DNA of 61,453 nt, taken from positions 1-61,453 of the forward strand of contig JAGXSS010000073.1 of assembly GCA_018334055.1 (NCBI GenBank), read 5' to 3'. This DNA is from Peptococcaceae bacterium. Its GTDB lineage: Bacteria > Bacillota > UBA994. The translations under genes and the position numbers were made by a program. Shown piece by piece: positions 44,511-54,305 of this stretch (position 1 is the stretch's first letter; each line of letters begins with the position of its first letter). Below the pieces are notes generated by a model. It saw only the letters and a list, made by a program, of their open reading frames with translations. It was not told the origin of the DNA and did no database searches.

Positions 44511-45766
44511 TATTCCTTTGGTTGACGGAAGCGTTTTCTCTCTTCATGCAGCCCTGCGGGCTCAATGGATACCCTGTCGCCCCCAAAGAGAGAGGTTATG
44601 CCGATGTGACTGTGTTTTTCGCAGACCCCACACTGTATACAGTGGCTATGCTTGTCTTCCGGCTCGGTATAGCCGGAGATGACGCCTTCAAAGTTGCGCA
44701 AAATTACCTTGCGGTCCGCCATGGAAATGAGGTACTGGGGCATAACCGGTATCTTGCCTCCCCCGCCGGGGGCGTCGACCACAAAGGTCGGCACTGCAAA
44801 CCCAGAGGTGTGCCCGCGCAGGCTCTCGATAATCTCAATGCCACGCGCCACCGAGGTGCGCATGTGCGAAATTCCCTGCGATAGGTCGCATTGGTAAATA
44901 TAGTACGGGCGCACGCGCATGCGCACGAGCTCATGCACTAGCTTCTTCATAATGTGGGGGCAGTCGTTCACCCCGCGCAAAAGCACGGACTGATTGCCCA
45001 GCGGAATACCCGCATCCGCCAGCATGGCGCAGGCTGCTTTGGCCTCGGGGGTGATTTCCTTCGGGTGGTTAAAGTGCACATTAACCCAAAGCGGGTGGTA
45101 TTTCTTTAACATAGTGCAGAGCGCAGGGGTGATGCGCATGGGCAGGACCACGGGCATGCGGGTGCCAAGGCGGATGATCTCGACATGGGGGATTTCGCGC
45201 AGGCGGCTGATGATGTACTCTAGGCGCTCATCACTCTGCGCTAAGGGATCGCCTCCGGACAAGAGGACGTCCCGCACGACTTTGGTCTGGCGAATATACT
45301 CGAGACATTTATCGATCTGCTCACGCGTGGCGGGCTGGTCATGCTGCCCGGCAAAGCGCCGCCGCGTGCAGTGCCGACAGTACATGGCACACTGGTCGGT
45401 GACAAGAAACAGGACTCGGTCCGGGTAGCGATGGGTAAGACCGGGCACCGGCGAATCCGTGTCTTCGTGCAGGGGGTCAGTCATATCCTCCGGCGCCGTA
45501 ATTAGCTCGGGCCTGGTGGGTATGGCTTGCTTGCGTATCGGGCAATGAGGGTCGTCCGCGTCAATGAGCGAGGCATAGTAGGGGGTAATAGCCATGCGCA
45601 ACGACAAAAGCGCCTCGGAGACAACCTCGGTCTCCTCCGGGTCAAGCGACACCACTTTAGAAAGTGAATCGGTGTCTTGCAGGCGATTGCGCCATTGCCA
45701 GCGCCAATCTCCCCATTCCGCCTCGGTAGCGTGCTGCCAGAGAGAAATTTCTTTGTAATTTGGCAC
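44510..45766 (-). CDS. kamA: Lysine 2,3-aminomutase KamA
   Basis: A radical SAM, PLP-dependent enzyme of 418 aa converting L-lysine to L-beta-lysine. The cluster motif is C126-A-M-Y-C130-R-H-C133, the PLP lysine lies in [10 protein letters not shown], and the C-terminal [12 protein letters not shown] is the zinc/cysteine region of clostridial enzymes. The start is GTG after AGGAAGG. The operon context argues against the EF-P modifying homologue. Confidence 0.95.
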   Translation of the reverse strand: MPNYKEISLWQHATEAEWGDWRWQWRNRLQDTDSLSKVVSLDPEETEVVSEALLSLRMAITPYYASLIDADDPHCPIRKQAIPTRPELITAPEDMTDPLHEDTDSPVPGLTHRYPDRVLFLVTDQCAMYCRHCTRRRFAGQHDQPATREQIDKCLEYIRQTKVVRDVLLSGGDPLAQSDERLEYIISRLREIPHVEIIRLGTRMPVVLPMRITPALCTMLKKYHPLWVNVHFNHPKEITPEAKAACAMLADAGIPLGNQSVLLRGVNDCPHIMKKLVHELVRMRVRPYYIYQCDLSQGISHMRTSVARGIEIIESLRGHTSGFAVPTFVVDAPGGGGKIPVMPQYLISMADRKVILRNFEGVISGYTEPEDKHSHCIQCGVCEKHSHIGITSLFGGDRVSIEPAGLHEERKRFRQPKE

Positions 45767-45781
45767 TATCTCACCTTCCTG

Positions 45782-46822
45782 CTAGCTGTAAAGCTCTGTA
45801 AATAACTTGCGCAAATCACTGTTTTCTCGTAACACATGGAGCGAAATGGCGGCATGGTCCTTGGTGTAGCCATTGCCCACAATCATCTGCACATCCTTGC
45901 CCACGCCTTCGGCGCCAAGGGCGGCAGCAGTAAAAGATGTCGCCATGCTAAAGAAATAGATGGTCCCGCCGTCGCGGGTGGCCAAGATGGCACTCATCTC
46001 GGTGCCCGGCACATTGACGCAGTTGATGACCAAGTCACACATCCGGCCCCCGGTGGCTTCTTCTACCGCGGCTAGGACCTCGAGGGCTGCGGTGGCATCA
46101 GCCTGAATGATATTATCGGCGAGGCCCAATGCCCGCACCCGCTCGCAGGCCGCCGCGCTCGGGTTGAGCGACAGCACCTGCCCGGTAACGCCGGCGCGCT
46201 TTTTGGCCTCGTGCAGGCAGAGGAGGCCCGACTTGCCACCGCCCCCGATGACGAGCACCTTGTCCCCCGGGCGCACCAGCTTGGCGGTTTGCGCCGGGGC
46301 ACCCGCAACGTCGAGCACCGCCAACGCCAAAGCGTCGGGCATATCGGCAGGCAACTTGGCATAGATGCCCGAGGCAAAGAGGATGGCCTGCCCTCGGATA
46401 GCGACCTGATCAACTTCTTGGCGCACCGCTACTATCTCCGCAATACAGAGGGGCGTGAGCGACAAGGACACCAAAGAAGCAATGCGGTCCCCCGGCACTA
46501 GGTCAATCTTCCCCTGTAATTTTTGCCCAACTTCCCTCACTCGGCCGATAAACATGCCGCCACTTCCGGTATTGGGGTTGTGGTGCTTGCCCCTTTCGGC
46601 CACCAGCTCGAGAATAAGGCGGCGAATAGTTGCCTCATCGTAATTGGCGCGCTTCTTGATTTCGGTGAAACTGGCCGAGTCGATGTTCAAGCGCTCGACA
46701 TCAACGAGAATTTCGTTATCGTAAATGGCCATGGTATTGTCAATCTTCCATGCCGGCTGCGGCAGAACCCCCGCCGGAGAAATGACCCGATGCGTGCCGT
46801 ATGGACAGCCCTGTCTTTGCAT
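45782..46822 (-). CDS. kdd: L-erythro-3,5-diaminohexanoate dehydrogenase Kdd
   Basis: A 346-aa NAD(P)-dependent dehydrogenase that oxidatively deaminates 3,5-diaminohexanoate to 3-keto-5-aminohexanoate. The N-terminus CPYGTHRVISPAGVLPQPAW is typical, and the dinucleotide fold is at KVLVIGGGGKSGLLCLHEA. ATG at 46822 follows GGGAGGTTG. It is the first gene of the kdd-kamABCDE operon, right after a consensus sigma-54 promoter. Confidence 0.92.
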   Translation of the reverse strand: MQRQGCPYGTHRVISPAGVLPQPAWKIDNTMAIYDNEILVDVERLNIDSASFTEIKKRANYDEATIRRLILELVAERGKHHNPNTGSGGMFIGRVREVGQKLQGKIDLVPGDRIASLVSLSLTPLCIAEIVAVRQEVDQVAIRGQAILFASGIYAKLPADMPDALALAVLDVAGAPAQTAKLVRPGDKVLVIGGGGKSGLLCLHEAKKRAGVTGQVLSLNPSAAACERVRALGLADNIIQADATAALEVLAAVEEATGGRMCDLVINCVNVPGTEMSAILATRDGGTIYFFSMATSFTAAALGAEGVGKDVQMIVGNGYTKDHAAISLHVLRENSDLRKLFTELYS

Positions 46823-46867
46823 AGCTACAACCTCCCTCTTAATTTGTCTGCTACCTCGCAATTAGTA

Positions 46868-46883
46868 TGCAAGAATTGTGCCA
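46868..46883 (-). promoter_or_regulatory. Sigma-54 promoter of the lysine fermentation operon
   Basis: On the minus strand TGGCAC-AATTC-TTGCA matches the -24/-12 consensus at every fixed base. The start point would lie about 35 nt before the kdd ATG. It sits in the 72-bp gap between kdd and the upstream sigma-54 activator gene. Confidence 0.88.
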
Positions 46884-46894
46884 ATCGTACAAAG

Positions 46895-48391
46895 CTAGTG
46901 CCTAGGGTAGTGACTGCGCAATTTGTACTGCATGGTCTGACGGGGAATGCGGAGAATCTCGGCCGCTAGGGTAGTATTGCCCCTCGCTTGCTGCATGGCC
47001 TGTTCGAGGAAACGCCCCTCGACCTCCTCTAGCGCATCATGCAGGCTCTGCCCTACCCGCAAGGTAAACGGCAAAGGGGCTGCGGCATTCTTGTCGTTGA
47101 TGTAAAAAGCGCTATCCGCTATCTGTGGCGGCAGGTGTTGCGGCAAAATATAGGGGCCGGAGATAATGTTCATAGCCCCTTCAATGGCATGCTGGAGCTC
47201 GCGCACATTGCCGGGCCAGTGATAAGCGCTAAATATCTCGGCCGTCTCACACGCCAGACCAAGGACCTTCAGCCCAAAGCTGCGGTTGTAGTGCTCGATA
47301 AAATGGTCTGCCAAGAGGTGGCAGTCCCCCTCTCGCTCCCTAAGGGGCGGCAAGCGCAGCGTGACCACGTTGATGCGGTAGTAGAGGTCCTCCCGCAGCT
47401 GCCCCTTGCGGATAGCGGCGAAGGGCTCCTCATTCATGGCGGTGATGATGCGCACGTCGACCGAGCGCACCTTAGCATCGCCCACCCGCCGCACATACCC
47501 GTCCTGCAAAACCCGGAGCAACTTGGCCTGCAAAGAAATAGGCATAGCGTTTATCTCGTCTAGGAACAGCGTGCCCCCACTGGCGACTTCAAATAACCCC
47601 GGCCGATTTTCCGCCCCGGTGAAGCTACCCCGGATGGTGCCAAACAAAATCGACTCAAGCAAAGTTTCGGGCAAGGCAGCGCAGTTTTGGGCAATAAAGG
47701 GCTTATGACGGCGAGCGCTGGCATTGTGCACCGCTTGCACCACCAGCTCCTTGCCCGTTCCTGTCGCTCCCAGGACTAAGAGCGAGGATTGCGTGTGCGC
47801 ACTGCGTTCCGCCTGCAACTTGACCAGCAGCAAAGCGCCAGACTGCCCGATGATGTCGGCGAAGGTAAAGCGAGCGAGGGAGCGAGCGGCAAAAAGTGGC
47901 TCACCGGGCGACTCGTGCGCCTGCGCTTGCAGGTCGGCCAATTTTTCGGAGAGCTCGCGGACGGTGGTCAGGTTTTGGCTCACCTCCACCGCCCCCACAA
48001 GGCGATGCTCCAAAATGATGGGCAAGGTGGTATTGACGGTCGTAATCTTCTTGCCCTTAAAGTTCGTAAAAGACTGTTGCTTGGAGAGGACCGGGCGCTT
48101 GTGGCGGCAGACCTGGAGCAAAGTGCTGTTTTCGGCATTGAGGGAGGGGTACACATCAAGGACATGCTTGCCGAGCACGCTCTCGGGGTCCAGCCCATCA
48201 AGCTCGGCTGCCTGGGCATTGTAGTATACGGTCACCCCGGTCTCGTCTACGATATGCACGCCCTCATCTATTGAGCAGAGCAAGGTCAGGAGGGTCTGCC
48301 GGAGCCAGGGGGCACTTTCTGTACGCGCCATTTCATCATCGCCATCTTTCTGGCACTTGTGCCGACTTTTGAGCATATTTCTCTCTGGCAT
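46895..48391 (-). CDS. Sigma-54-dependent activator, RocR-like (PAS, AAA+, Fis HTH)
   Basis: A 498-aa enhancer-binding protein: an N-terminal PAS domain (about 30-125, IDEGVHIVDETGVTVYYN), an AAA+ domain with Walker A LGATGTGKE, the sigma-54 contact loop as GSFTGAE instead of GAFTGAE, GGTLFLDEINAMP, and a C-terminal Fis helix-turn-helix (TTLAAEILRIPRQTMQYKL). It resembles RocR/BkdR regulators of amino acid catabolism. It lies just upstream of the sigma-54 promoter of kdd and divergent from the agmatinase-like gene. Start ATG at 48391 follows AGGA; ATG 48331 is possible. The PAS ligand is unknown; lysine or a product is a guess. Confidence 0.88.
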   Translation of the reverse strand: MPERNMLKSRHKCQKDGDDEMARTESAPWLRQTLLTLLCSIDEGVHIVDETGVTVYYNAQAAELDGLDPESVLGKHVLDVYPSLNAENSTLLQVCRHKRPVLSKQQSFTNFKGKKITTVNTTLPIILEHRLVGAVEVSQNLTTVRELSEKLADLQAQAHESPGEPLFAARSLARFTFADIIGQSGALLLVKLQAERSAHTQSSLLVLGATGTGKELVVQAVHNASARRHKPFIAQNCAALPETLLESILFGTIRGSFTGAENRPGLFEVASGGTLFLDEINAMPISLQAKLLRVLQDGYVRRVGDAKVRSVDVRIITAMNEEPFAAIRKGQLREDLYYRINVVTLRLPPLREREGDCHLLADHFIEHYNRSFGLKVLGLACETAEIFSAYHWPGNVRELQHAIEGAMNIISGPYILPQHLPPQIADSAFYINDKNAAAPLPFTLRVGQSLHDALEEVEGRFLEQAMQQARGNTTLAAEILRIPRQTMQYKLRSHYPRH

Positions 48392-48465
48392 GGCCATATT
48401 CCTGCTAGGGATAGGACAAAAGGCGTGGTATACTTTGCTCAAGATCATATCTGGGGGAGTTGTGT

Positions 48466-49344
48466 ATGAGACTACAAGAGCTACACGCGCTTATCGAACA
48501 GAACGCCGGCTTCTTGGCCAGCTCGGAGGATTATGAAACGGCACGGGCTGTCATCTTGGGCGTGCCGATGGATTATACCGTGAGTTTTCGTCCGGGGAGC
48601 CGCCTTGGACCGGAGCGCATCCGCGAAGTCTCGTACGGCATTGAGGAGTATAGTTTTTACTTGGATAAGTCGCTCCTTGAGCGCAACTACTATGACGCGG
48701 GCGACCTGGCTTTGCCGGTGGGCAATGTGGCGGGCAGCCTAGAGATGGTGCGGGCTGGAATTAGGCACATTTTGGCCGATGGCAAGGTGCCGTTTGCGCT
48801 CGGCGGCGAGCACTTAGTGTCTTGGCCCATCATCGAAGCTATGGCGGAAAAGTACCCCAACCTAGCGGTGGTGCATTTCGATGCCCATGCCGATTTGCGC
48901 CATGACTACTTGGGCGAAAAATTCTCTCACGCCACCGTCATGCGCCGCGTAGCCGAACTGATTGGGCCTAAGAACCTCTACCAATTTGGTATTCGCTCCG
49001 GCACGCGCGAGGAGAGGCAGTTTGCCGAAGGCCACACCAACACCTTCTTCAACCAAATACACCCCGCGCTAAGCCAAGTCATGCCGGAACTGCGCAAACG
49101 GCCGGTCTATATATCGTTAGACATAGATGTGGTCGACCCCGCCTTCGCACCGGGCACCGGCACGCCGGAACCGGGCGGGTGCACTTCTTGGGAAATAATC
49201 CAAGCTATTCACCATTTAGGCTCCTGCAAGGTGGTCGGTTTCGACCTCGTAGAAATTTCGCCCTCGTTTGATTTGGCCCAGATTACGGCAGTCCTAGGTG
49301 CCAAAATCTTGCGCGAGGCCATCCTCAGCTTCATACCAGCTTAA
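48466..49344 (+). CDS. speB: Agmatinase-family ureohydrolase
   Basis: A binuclear manganese enzyme of 292 aa. Metal motifs are ALGGEHLVSW, HFDAHADLRHD and SLDIDVVDPAFAPG. This wording fits agmatinase (agmatine to putrescine and urea) more than arginase, but related guanidino substrates cannot be excluded. ATG at 48466 follows GGGGGAG. It is divergent from the sigma-54 activator gene, so it could share regulation with amino acid catabolism. Confidence 0.85.
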   Translation: MRLQELHALIEQNAGFLASSEDYETARAVILGVPMDYTVSFRPGSRLGPERIREVSYGIEEYSFYLDKSLLERNYYDAGDLALPVGNVAGSLEMVRAGIRHILADGKVPFALGGEHLVSWPIIEAMAEKYPNLAVVHFDAHADLRHDYLGEKFSHATVMRRVAELIGPKNLYQFGIRSGTREERQFAEGHTNTFFNQIHPALSQVMPELRKRPVYISLDIDVVDPAFAPGTGTPEPGGCTSWEIIQAIHHLGSCKVVGFDLVEISPSFDLAQITAVLGAKILREAILSFIPA

Positions 49345-49430
49345 TGAGAGGTGAGAGGTGGGAGGTCAGAGGCGAGAATTTCGGTGGTGGGAGGTCAGAG
49401 GCGAGAATTGAAGGGTGCGGGGGGTGGGGG
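49345..49430. repeat. Degenerate purine-rich intergenic tract
   Basis: GAGAGGTGGGAGGTCAGAGG and GCGAGAAT occur twice here. Its reverse complement resembles the tract at 161-289. Confidence 0.65.
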
Positions 49431-49433
49431 GCG

Positions 49434-49462
49434 TAGACAAGAGGTCGCTCCTTAGGTATGAT
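49434..49462 (+). promoter_or_regulatory. Sigma-A promoter of ferritin
   Basis: TAGACA (49434-49439), a 17-nt spacer and TATGAT (49457-49462), about 30 nt before the ribosome binding site. Confidence 0.65.
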
Positions 49463-49497
49463 GAAGTTACCCCAAAAAATGTTAAGGAGGAATAGCT

Positions 49498-50001
49498 ATG
49501 CTTTCGAAAAACCTTACTGAAGAACTAAACCTGCAAGTGAAGTACGAGCTATACAGTGCCCATCTCTACTTGGCCATGTCTGCCTATTGCACCGACCTGC
49601 AAATGGATGGCTTCGCCCATTGGTTTAAAATACAGGCCGAAGAAGAAAAGTTCCATGCCATGCGCTTCTTTGATTTCATCGCCGACATGGGCGGCCGCGT
49701 GACCATGATGGCCCTTGAGGAGCCGGCCAACGAATACGACTCCTTGGCCGATGTCTTCGAGAAGTCGCTCCACCACGAGCAATTCGTCAGTGCCCGCATC
49801 TACCACCTCATGAACATCGCCCAAACCGAGAAGGAGCATGCCACTATCAGCTTCCTCAACTGGTTTGTGGACGAACAGCGCGAAGAAGAGAAGTCTTTCG
49901 GACACATCCTGCAACAGGTGAAGCGCTTTGGCGGCGAGGCCCTCTACCACCTCGATAAAGAGCTCTCGTCCCGCACCTTCACCCCTCCCGTCATCAACTA
50001 A
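49498..50001 (+). CDS. ftnA: Ferritin
   Basis: A 167-aa non-heme ferritin that stores iron as ferric mineral in a 24-mer. Ferroxidase ligands can be placed in KYELYSAHLYLAM (Glu), AEEEKFHAMRFF (Glu, His), AQTEKEHATI (Glu) and the later WFVDEQREEE (Gln). The ATG follows AAGGAGGAAT. It is a single-gene unit with its own promoter and a strong terminator. Confidence 0.95.
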   Translation: MLSKNLTEELNLQVKYELYSAHLYLAMSAYCTDLQMDGFAHWFKIQAEEEKFHAMRFFDFIADMGGRVTMMALEEPANEYDSLADVFEKSLHHEQFVSARIYHLMNIAQTEKEHATISFLNWFVDEQREEEKSFGHILQQVKRFGGEALYHLDKELSSRTFTPPVIN

Positions 50002-50023
50002 AACGTAGGGGACGAGAATATAG

Positions 50024-50066
50024 GGACGGGTACTTCTGTTCTTGCGAGCAGAAGTACCCGTCCTTT
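50024..50066 (+). terminator. Rho-independent terminator of ferritin
   Basis: A 15-bp perfect stem (50024-50038 with 50049-50063) and a 10-nt loop, then TTT. It may also serve the convergent lysA. Confidence 0.8.
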
Positions 50067-50076
50067 CGCTTGCACT

Positions 50077-51381
50077 TTAAAGACGGTCGAGGCGCACTAG
50101 GTCGGCATAGCTTTCGCGCGCGATGATGACCCGGGCGCGACCGTTACCGGCGAGCACCACCGCCGGTCGGGGCAGATGGTTGTAATTGCTGGCCATGCTG
50201 TAGTTGTAGGCGCCGGTGACTAAGACGGCGAGCAGGTCGCCGCTTTTCACTTCGGGGAGGGCATGGTCCCAGATGAGTATATCGCCTGATTCACAAGATT
50301 TGCCGGCAATGGTGTACAAATGCGTGGCTTCCGCGGTGGCGCGATTGGCCAAGAGGCAGCTGTACTTGGCCTGGTAGAGGGCGGTCCTGGGGTTATCGGT
50401 CATGCCGCCATCAACAGCCACATAGTCGCGCACCGTGGGAACGCGCTTGATAGAGCCTACAGTGTAGAGGGTGGTGCCGGCGGCCGCGATAATCGAGCGC
50501 CCCGGCTCAATGGTAAGTCGGGGTAGAAAGCCATCCACCGCCCGCTCTTCGGCCGCCGCCCTAAGGATATGGCCGGTAAAGTCTTCGATGCTCTGCTCCT
50601 CGTCCTCCGGCAGGTACGGCACCCCCAGGCCGCCGCCCAAGTTAATCTCTTGTACTTGCCAGGAGTGTTTTTCTCCGTAGTGCCGCGCCAAGGAATAAAT
50701 GATGTCCACATTCTGGCGAAAAGCCTCGAGGCTCGTGATTTGCGAGCCGATATGACTGTGAAAACCCATAAGTTCAAGTGTTTCGTCCGCCAAGGCATCC
50801 GCGACCACCTGGTCGAGCTCGCTCCCGCTTAAGGGAAAGCCAAACTTGGAGTCATGCTGACCGGTGCGAATGTAGCGATGCGTGGCCACATCTACCCCAA
50901 GCGCAACGCGCAAAAGCAAGGGCACCTTGCGCTTATAGTCCTTGGCCATCGCTTTTAGCAGAGAGTATTCATAGAGGTTATCCACCACCAGGCAACCCAC
51001 CCCAGCGTCCAAGGCCATTTTGATTTCGGCGGGGCTCTTGTTATTGCCGTGGAAGTAGATGCGCTCGGGGGGGAAGGCTGCCGCCAGCGCGGTGTGCAGT
51101 TCGCCGCCCGAGACCACATCAAGGTACAGCCCTTCCTCCGCTAAGATGCGGCAGAGGGCCAAGCAGAGGAAAGCCTTGCCGGCATAGGCCACGCGGTGTT
51201 TACCTTGGGCAAAGCTCTGCCGATAGCGACGGCAATGCTCCCTGATGAGTTCTTCATCGTAGATGATAAGGGGTGTGTGATGCTCTAGGGCGAGGGCCAC
51301 GCTATCGCAACCCCCAATCACCAGGTGTCCGCAGTCGTTCAGGCGCATGGTGCCCTGAAGGAAGTTAGAGTGCTTCGTCAT
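50077..51381 (-). CDS. lysA: Diaminopimelate decarboxylase LysA
   Basis: A PLP enzyme of 434 aa that decarboxylates meso-diaminopimelate to L-lysine. The PLP lysine lies in AYAGKAFLCLA, with GFHSHIGSQI, NLGGGLGVPY, IEPGRSI, KSCESGD (catalytic Cys) and VTGAYNYSMASNYN. The ATG at 51381 lies 2 bp after the oppF stop, so it is the sixth gene of the oligopeptide transport operon. That position suggests use on imported peptides or wall fragments as well as biosynthesis; this is inference. Confidence 0.93.
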   Translation of the reverse strand: MTKHSNFLQGTMRLNDCGHLVIGGCDSVALALEHHTPLIIYDEELIREHCRRYRQSFAQGKHRVAYAGKAFLCLALCRILAEEGLYLDVVSGGELHTALAAAFPPERIYFHGNNKSPAEIKMALDAGVGCLVVDNLYEYSLLKAMAKDYKRKVPLLLRVALGVDVATHRYIRTGQHDSKFGFPLSGSELDQVVADALADETLELMGFHSHIGSQITSLEAFRQNVDIIYSLARHYGEKHSWQVQEINLGGGLGVPYLPEDEEQSIEDFTGHILRAAAEERAVDGFLPRLTIEPGRSIIAAAGTTLYTVGSIKRVPTVRDYVAVDGGMTDNPRTALYQAKYSCLLANRATAEATHLYTIAGKSCESGDILIWDHALPEVKSGDLLAVLVTGAYNYSMASNYNHLPRPAVVLAGNGRARVIIARESYADLVRLDRL

Positions 51382-51383
51382 AG

Positions 51384-52322
51384 CTACGCCAACCTTTGCC
51401 GGTACTCTTTTATTTCTGCGGCATTGCCCAGCACAAAATGCTTGGGCGTGACCTCCACCCACAATGGTTTGTGCACCGCATAATCGTGGCCAAGTGGGTC
51501 GTAGGGAATGATTACTTTTGCTTGCTCGAGCGCCGGGTCGGGAATGGGCACCGCCGAAAGCAGAGAACGGGTGTAGGGGTGCAGGGGGTTGGCAAAGAGC
51601 TCTTCGGTGTCGGCCAACTCGACCAGTTGACCCCGATTGATGACCGCCACCCGGTCGGTGATAAAGCGCACCACCGAAAGGTCATGGGCGATAAACATAT
51701 AGGTCAGACTTCTTTGTTGCTGTAATTCGGAGAGCAGGTTCAGCACCTGGGCCCTAATTGAAACATCCAGAGATGAGATGGGCTCGTCGGCGATGATGAA
51801 CTCGGGCTGCATGACCAAGGCGCGCGCCACCCCGATGCGCTGCCGCTGCCCCCCGGAAAACTCATGGGGGAAGCGCGAGGCAAACTCGGGCAAAAGCCCG
51901 ACCGCCAAGAGCGCCTGGCTGACCATAGCTTTGCGCTCGGCCTCGCTCTGGTAGGCCTTGGTGTTGTAGAGCCCTTCGGCGACGATGTAGTCCACCTTGG
52001 CGCGCTCATTCAGCGAGGCCATGGGGTCTTGGAAAATCATCTGTATTTTCTGGGTTACCTCGCGGTCTAGCTCCCTCGAGATAAGACCGTTAATCCTTTG
52101 CCCCTTGAACAAGATTTCTCCGCCGGCCACTTCATTAATGCGCACCATAGCGCGCCCAATGCTGGTCTTGCCCGAGCCCGACTCACCGACCAGGCCAAAG
52201 GTCTCGCCCCGATAGATTTTAAAGCTAACGTCGTCGACGGCGACAAAGGGTTTTTTTGACCCACCCTTAAACTCCACGCGGAGGTTTTTCACCTCCATGA
52301 GTACTTCTCTTTCTATCGGCAT
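51384..52322 (-). CDS. oppF: Oligopeptide ABC transporter ATPase OppF
   Basis: A 312-aa ATP-binding subunit with Walker [10 protein letters not shown], signature [15 protein letters not shown] and Walker [13 protein letters not shown], and the C-terminal oligopeptide/dipeptide extension [12 protein letters not shown]. The ATG overlaps the end of oppD by 10 bp, with GGAGGG upstream. Confidence 0.93.
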   Translation of the reverse strand: MPIEREVLMEVKNLRVEFKGGSKKPFVAVDDVSFKIYRGETFGLVGESGSGKTSIGRAMVRINEVAGGEILFKGQRINGLISRELDREVTQKIQMIFQDPMASLNERAKVDYIVAEGLYNTKAYQSEAERKAMVSQALLAVGLLPEFASRFPHEFSGGQRQRIGVARALVMQPEFIIADEPISSLDVSIRAQVLNLLSELQQQRSLTYMFIAHDLSVVRFITDRVAVINRGQLVELADTEELFANPLHPYTRSLLSAVPIPDPALEQAKVIIPYDPLGHDYAVHKPLWVEVTPKHFVLGNAAEIKEYRQRLA

Positions 52323-53359
52323 GCTGCACCCTCCACAAATTTCGCCCGCAAGTGCTTGATGGCCTCGGGCGGGTCTATTCTAGGCGCGCGCTCATCAAGT
52401 AGCCAGGTCCGGGCATAGTGCGTCGGACTGACCTGAAAACAGGGCGGTCGTTTGACAAAATCAATCTCTAGGGCATAGGGGTTACGGGGGGCATAGGCAT
52501 CGCCCTTGATTTCGGCAAATAGATTGGGCGGGGTTCCCTGGATAGAAAACAGCGGCTGACCTTTAATGCCTAGCTGGGGCAAAGAAGATAGTAAAGCCCA
52601 GGTGTAGGGGTGCTGCGCATTGTAGAAAATCTCGCGGCTTTGGCCACACTCGACGATTTCGCCTGCGTACATGACAGCTACCCTGCTCGCGACATTAGCG
52701 ACCACCCCGAGGTCGTGGGTGATATAGATGACGGTCAAGTTGTACTCGGCCTGCAGCTGGCGAATGAGGTCGAGGATTTGCGCTTGGATAGTAACATCGA
52801 GGGCGGTGGTGGGCTCGTCACATATTAAGATTTGCGGGCTGCAACTCATGGCGATGGCGATGACCACCCTCTGGCGCATCCCCCCCGAGAACTCATGGGG
52901 GTACTGGTGGTAGCGCTGCTCGGGCTGGGCGATGCCCACCTGGGCGAGAAGCTCGATGGCTCTGTTCTTGGCCGCCATGCCGCGCAGGGGGGTGTGGAGC
53001 TCCACCGTCTCTTTAATCTGGAGCCCCACCGTGCGCAAGGGGTTGAGCGCCGTCATGGGGTCTTGAAAGACCATGGCTATTTTTTTACCACGAATGGTCC
53101 TCCACTGCCCGTCCCCCCGGTACTTGGCGAGGTCCTGCCCCGCGAAACGGATGAAGCCGGCGTCCACCCAGCCATTGGCATCGAGCATGCCGACAAAGGA
53201 CTTGGTCAACACTGTCTTGCCTGAACCGGATTCACCCACAATGGCGAGGGTCTCTCCGGCATAGAGGTCAAGCGAAGCACCGCGAATGGCCGTGAGGACG
53301 CGCCCGCGCAGGCTAAACTTTATATACAGGTCCGAAACAGAAAGTAGCGGTTGTTCCAT
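52313..53359 (-). CDS. oppD: Oligopeptide ABC transporter ATPase OppD
   Basis: A 348-aa ATP-binding subunit: Walker [10 protein letters not shown], signature [15 protein letters not shown], Walker [12 protein letters not shown] and the family C-terminus [13 protein letters not shown]. It contains a later cysteine ([14 protein letters not shown]) near the position of the Fe-S or Cys-rich tail seen in some peptide transporters, but without the full motif. ATG at 53359 follows AGGGGG. Confidence 0.93.
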   Translation of the reverse strand: MEQPLLSVSDLYIKFSLRGRVLTAIRGASLDLYAGETLAIVGESGSGKTVLTKSFVGMLDANGWVDAGFIRFAGQDLAKYRGDGQWRTIRGKKIAMVFQDPMTALNPLRTVGLQIKETVELHTPLRGMAAKNRAIELLAQVGIAQPEQRYHQYPHEFSGGMRQRVVIAIAMSCSPQILICDEPTTALDVTIQAQILDLIRQLQAEYNLTVIYITHDLGVVANVASRVAVMYAGEIVECGQSREIFYNAQHPYTWALLSSLPQLGIKGQPLFSIQGTPPNLFAEIKGDAYAPRNPYALEIDFVKRPPCFQVSPTHYARTWLLDERAPRIDPPEAIKHLRAKFVEGAACR

Positions 53360-53369
53360 ACGGCACCCC

Positions 53370-54305
53370 CTAGACATGGTTTCTGGGGTCTGCCGCATCG
53401 GAGAAGGCATTACCCATAACATAGAAAGATATGGTGATGAGGGACACGACCACGGAGGGGAAGATGAGCTGGTAGCGCATGACGGGGATCATCATCAGCT
53501 GGCGGCCTTCGTTGATGAGGTTGCCCAGCGATGGTATGTGGAGCGGCAGCCCCAGCCCAATGTAAGTTAAAAAGACCTCCGAAGCTATTGCGCCCGGAAT
53601 GGCCAAGGCGAAACGGAGCATGATGACCGAAACCAAGTAGGGCAAAATATTGCGCGTGATAATGCGCCCGGTTGGTGTGCCCAGGCAGCGCGACGCCAGG
53701 TTGTACTCGCGGTCGCGAATGATGATGACCTGGGTGCGAATGAACCGCGACACCGGCACCCAGCCCGTCACACCCATGGCGATAACCATGGTGCTGATGC
53801 TTGGGCGCAACATATAGGCGATGAGGGTCATGATAATGGTACTCGGGATATTGTCCAGCACATTGTATACCTCGGTAAGCACGCGCTCTAACTTACGAAC
53901 ATACCCCCAGAGGGTGCCGACAATGATGCCGATGAGCACATTCCAGCTAGCCACGGCAATGCCTATGCCAAGCGATGTCCGCGTACCGCTCCAGATGCGC
54001 GCCCATAAATCCTGCCCGATGGAGTTAGTGCCAAACCAAAACTCTGCCCCCGGTCGCACATTGCGCAGTTGCCTAAAGGTCTCTTGGCTGAGGTGGATTT
54101 CATTGGGGTCCCGCTGCGCCGGCAGGTAGGGCTGCACCATGATAAAGACGAGGAGCACAATCAGTAACCCCAGGCAGAACACCGCGGCATAATTCTTCAT
54201 GAAAACCCGGATGGTCGAGCCCCAGTAGGAGTAATCTGAGTAGCCGCTTCTCTCGGCATCCGCCACATCGCGCTCGGCTAAAACAAAGAGGGCTTGTTCT
54301 TCCAT
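53370..54305 (-). CDS. oppC: Oligopeptide ABC transporter permease OppC
   Basis: A 311-aa permease with an N-terminal membrane segment near residue 40, a typical extracytoplasmic FGTNSIGQDLWARIWSG and the EAA-type loop ASRCLGTPTGRIITRNILP. It forms the channel with OppB. The ATG directly follows the oppB stop. Confidence 0.92.
   Translation of the reverse strand: MEEQALFVLAERDVADAERSGYSDYSYWGSTIRVFMKNYAAVFCLGLLIVLLVFIMVQPYLPAQRDPNEIHLSQETFRQLRNVRPGAEFWFGTNSIGQDLWARIWSGTRTSLGIGIAVASWNVLIGIIVGTLWGYVRKLERVLTEVYNVLDNIPSTIIMTLIAYMLRPSISTMVIAMGVTGWVPVSRFIRTQVIIIRDREYNLASRCLGTPTGRIITRNILPYLVSVIMLRFALAIPGAIASEVFLTYIGLGLPLHIPSLGNLINEGRQLMMIPVMRYQLIFPSVVVSLITISFYVMGNAFSDAADPRNHV

Noticed and set aside
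44510-45766. EF-P lysine aminomutase (EpmB)
   Set aside because: The length, the C-terminal cysteine motif and the kdd/kamBCDE context fit catabolic KamA.
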